DNA of 23,527 bases from JAAYLU01 sp964458805 (GTDB lineage Bacteria > Synergistota > Synergistia > Synergistales > Aminobacteriaceae), in the NCBI GenBank assembly GCA_964458805.1, contig CAYWKH010000023.1:1-23527 (forward strand), in the 5' to 3' direction. The position numbers were made by a program, and so were the translations under genes. The notes beneath the pieces were generated by a model. It worked only from the letters and a program-made list of their open reading frames with translations. It ran no database searches and was not told where the DNA came from. The first letter of the stretch is position 1. Every line of letters begins with the position of its first letter. Shown one piece after another: positions 22,412 through 23,527 of this stretch.

Positions 22412-22915
22412 TCAATGTTCCCTCCTTGATTGTGCATCCGGCAGGATAATGCTCTCCAGCAGCGCCCCGGCCGTGGCCAGCAAGTCCACTGAGACGCTCG
22501 ACACCGACAGGGACGCCTGTGAACGCATCTCCCTGGCGAGTTCGTCCGGGTAGGGGTGGAGGAAGACGAGCCGGACGATGCCGGCGTTTATGATAGCCTT
22601 CGTGCAGTAAGAGCAGGGCTCGTGGGTGCAGTATATTTGCCCGCCCTCCGTGCTCACCCCCGTGGCGGCCGCCTGCGAGATCGCGTTCATCTCCGCGTGC
22701 GACCCCCTGCACATCTCGTGCCGCTCCCCGGAGGGGATGGACAGGATCTCGCGCAGACAACCCACCTCGGCGCAGTGCNNNNNNNNNNNNNNNNNNNNNN
22801 NNNNNNNNNNTACTATCACGGCGCCGACCCTGCGCCGCAGACAGGTGCTCCTAGTGGCCGCCACTCCGGCCATCATCATGAAATAGACGTCCCAATCCGG
22901 CCTTGAATATTCCAT
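22412..22915 (-). CDS. dCMP deaminase-like zinc protein, interrupted by unread bases
   Basis: A cytidine/deoxycytidylate deaminase family protein, which would turn dCMP into dUMP for dTMP synthesis. The zinc site is clear: HAEMNA (73-78, His73 and the proton-shuttle Glu75) and PCSYC (100-104, two Cys ligands). CLRRRVGAVIV and HCAEVGCLREILSIPSGERHE match the dCMP deaminase/ComEB subgroup. A run of 32 N (22779-22810) hides residues 36-46. In relatives about 18 residues, including GYNG, lie between VGAVIV and HCAEVGC, so the real gene is probably about seven codons longer. The ATG at 22915 has GGAGG six bases upstream. It is the first gene of the long minus-strand run and is divergent from the MFS gene. 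Confidence 0.88.
   Translation of the reverse strand: MEYSRPDWDVYFMMMAGVAATRSTCLRRRVGAVIVXXXXXXXXXXXHCAEVGCLREILSIPSGERHEMCRGSHAEMNAISQAAATGVSTEGGQIYCTHEPCSYCTKAIINAGIVRLVFLHPYPDELAREMRSQASLSVSSVSVDLLATAGALLESIILPDAQSRREH
22779..22810. other. Unread gap of 32 N inside the dCMP deaminase-like gene
   Basis: Thirty-two undetermined bases. The flanking frames match across a 33-base (11-codon) hole, so the reading frame is kept, but the hole is shorter than the conserved interval it should contain. Confidence 0.98.
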
Positions 22916-22942
22916 GCCAATCCTCCCGAACTCGTTCTTTCG

Positions 22943-22951
22943 ATTATAGCA
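22943..22951 (-). promoter_or_regulatory. Candidate extended -10 promoter of the long minus-strand operon
   Basis: The minus strand reads TG-C-TATAAT, a perfect extended -10, 27 bases before the deaminase-like start. There is no -35 match at 16-18 bases. It would drive the run of genes down to 13476. Confidence 0.5.
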
Positions 22952-23002
22952 CTTCACGCCGCCACCTAGCGCCCCGTCGGAGGCTCGCACCGCGTAGAAG
23001 CG

Positions 23003-23016
23003 TGGTATGATACTAT
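23003..23016 (+). promoter_or_regulatory. Candidate extended -10 promoter for the MFS gene
   Basis: Two overlapping extended -10 forms on the plus strand, TG-G-TATGAT (23003-23011) and TG-A-TACTAT (23008-23016), 38-43 bases before the MFS start. No -35 box was found. Confidence 0.4.
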
Positions 23017-23054
23017 TCGCAGGAACCATATACCCGGCCAACAAGGAGCACTGC

Positions 23055-23527
23055 ATGCTGTCATATTTCCGCAGACTGGAGAAAAACGTGCTGTCATGGT
23101 GCGCGTACGACGTCGGCAACTCCGCCTTCGCCACGACCATCATGGCGGCCGTGTACCCCGTGTACTATCGCGAGGTGGCATCATCGGGACTTGCGTCGAA
23201 TATTTCCACGGCCTACTGGGCCTACTCGGCATCCGCCTCGCTTTTTCTGAGCGCCTTCTTCTCCCCGTTCCTGGGGGCCCTGGCCGACGGCCAGGGTATG
23301 AAAAAGCGACTCCTTGCTGTCTTCACGGCAATCGGCGTCGTCTCCACGGGGTGCATGGCGTTCATCGGACCCGGCGACTGGTTTCCGGCGCTGCTCCTGC
23401 TGGCCGGCGGAAACATCGGATTCACGATCTCCATCGTATTCTACGACGCCCTGCTGCCACAACTGGCCCCCCCGGACAGGATAGACATGATCTCCTCGCA
23501 GGGGTACGCCCTTGGCTACCTAGGGGG
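23055..23527 (+). CDS. UMF1/Atg22-like MFS transporter, 5' part only
   Basis: An open frame that runs off the window edge, 157 whole codons. The start ATG at 23055 has AAGGAG six bases upstream. The translation begins MLSYFRRLEKNVLSWCAYDVG and continues NSAFATTIMAAVYPVYY. This matches the first helix of the UMF1/Atg22-like major facilitator group, whose members open with a WxxYDxxNSAF motif. Later segments include SASLFLSAFFSPFLGALADG (helix 2 and the loop motif), KKRLLAVFTAIGVVSTGCMAF and GNIGFTISIVFYDALLPQLA. GYALGYLGG ends the visible part and is another group hallmark. About four or five of twelve membrane helices are present. The substrate is unknown. It is divergent from the deaminase-like gene. 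Confidence 0.85.
   Translation, partial: MLSYFRRLEKNVLSWCAYDVGNSAFATTIMAAVYPVYYREVASSGLASNISTAYWAYSASASLFLSAFFSPFLGALADGQGMKKRLLAVFTAIGVVSTGCMAFIGPGDWFPALLLLAGGNIGFTISIVFYDALLPQLAPPDRIDMISSQGYALGYLG

Noticed and set aside
22412..22760. Longer N-terminus for the HD-domain protein reaching into the deaminase gene
   Set aside because: The extra residues are an out-of-frame reading of the deaminase-like gene. The ribosome site and the HD-family start both point to 22409 or 22415.
1..23527. Mobile elements, prophage genes, CRISPR arrays, tRNA or rRNA genes
   Set aside because: I read both strands for transposase or integrase motifs, evenly spaced repeats and cloverleaf-type patterns and saw none. 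The region looks like stable chromosome.

Overview
The window is ordinary chromosomal DNA, GC-rich by eye, from a bacterium with an outer membrane. A lipid-A-type acyltransferase, a sugar-nucleotide-type glycosyltransferase and a lipoprotein NagZ all point to a diderm. The gene set, which includes a TGS-uridine-kinase fusion protein, a YchF-like paralog, a polar amino acid ABC pair and an AEC carrier, together with the protein sequence style, fits an anaerobe of the Synergistota. That placement is inference; no rRNA gene is present to settle it. I see no mobile element, CRISPR array, tRNA, rRNA or phage gene. No gene-free stretch exceeds 300 bases; the longest is 2649-2876.

Layout. (1) 12-2648, minus strand: a divergent YchF-family GTPase/ATPase, a 147-residue coiled-coil protein and an acidic TPR-like protein. 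(2) 2877-5656, plus strand: a membrane protein with a PAS-like and a degenerate GGDEF domain, translationally coupled to a lipoprotein NagZ. (3) 5677-8784, minus strand: phosphomannomutase/phosphoglucomutase followed by the nucleoside kinase, convergent with NagZ. (4) 8947-9873, plus strand: an AEC carrier that faces away from the mutase across overlapping promoters. (5) 9889-10773, minus strand: a metallo-beta-lactamase-fold hydrolase. (6) 10882-12352, plus strand: an amino-acid-type ABC ATPase and permease without a binding protein. (7) 12435-13352, minus strand: an unknown protein insulated by its own promoter and terminator. (8) 13476-22915, minus strand: a compact nine-gene run. In transcription order it is a dCMP deaminase-like protein (interrupted by 32 N), an HD-domain protein, a NarL-type response regulator and its histidine kinase, a beta-CASP RNase-like protein, a membrane-anchored unknown, tyrS, a glycosyltransferase and a lipid A-type acyltransferase. 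(9) 23055 to the end, plus strand: the first third or so of a UMF1/Atg22-like MFS transporter, cut by the window edge.

The genes form short, tightly packed operons with start/stop overlaps, several TTG or GTG starts, and a recurring extended -10 promoter element (TG-N-TAnnnT) in the divergent gaps. I found no clearly new multi-gene system. The best leads are the YchF paralog with an altered switch region, the degenerate-GGDEF/NagZ pair, the two unknown proteins (12435-13352 and 16583-18076), the competing hairpins in front of tyrS, and the overlapping divergent promoters at 8835-8863.
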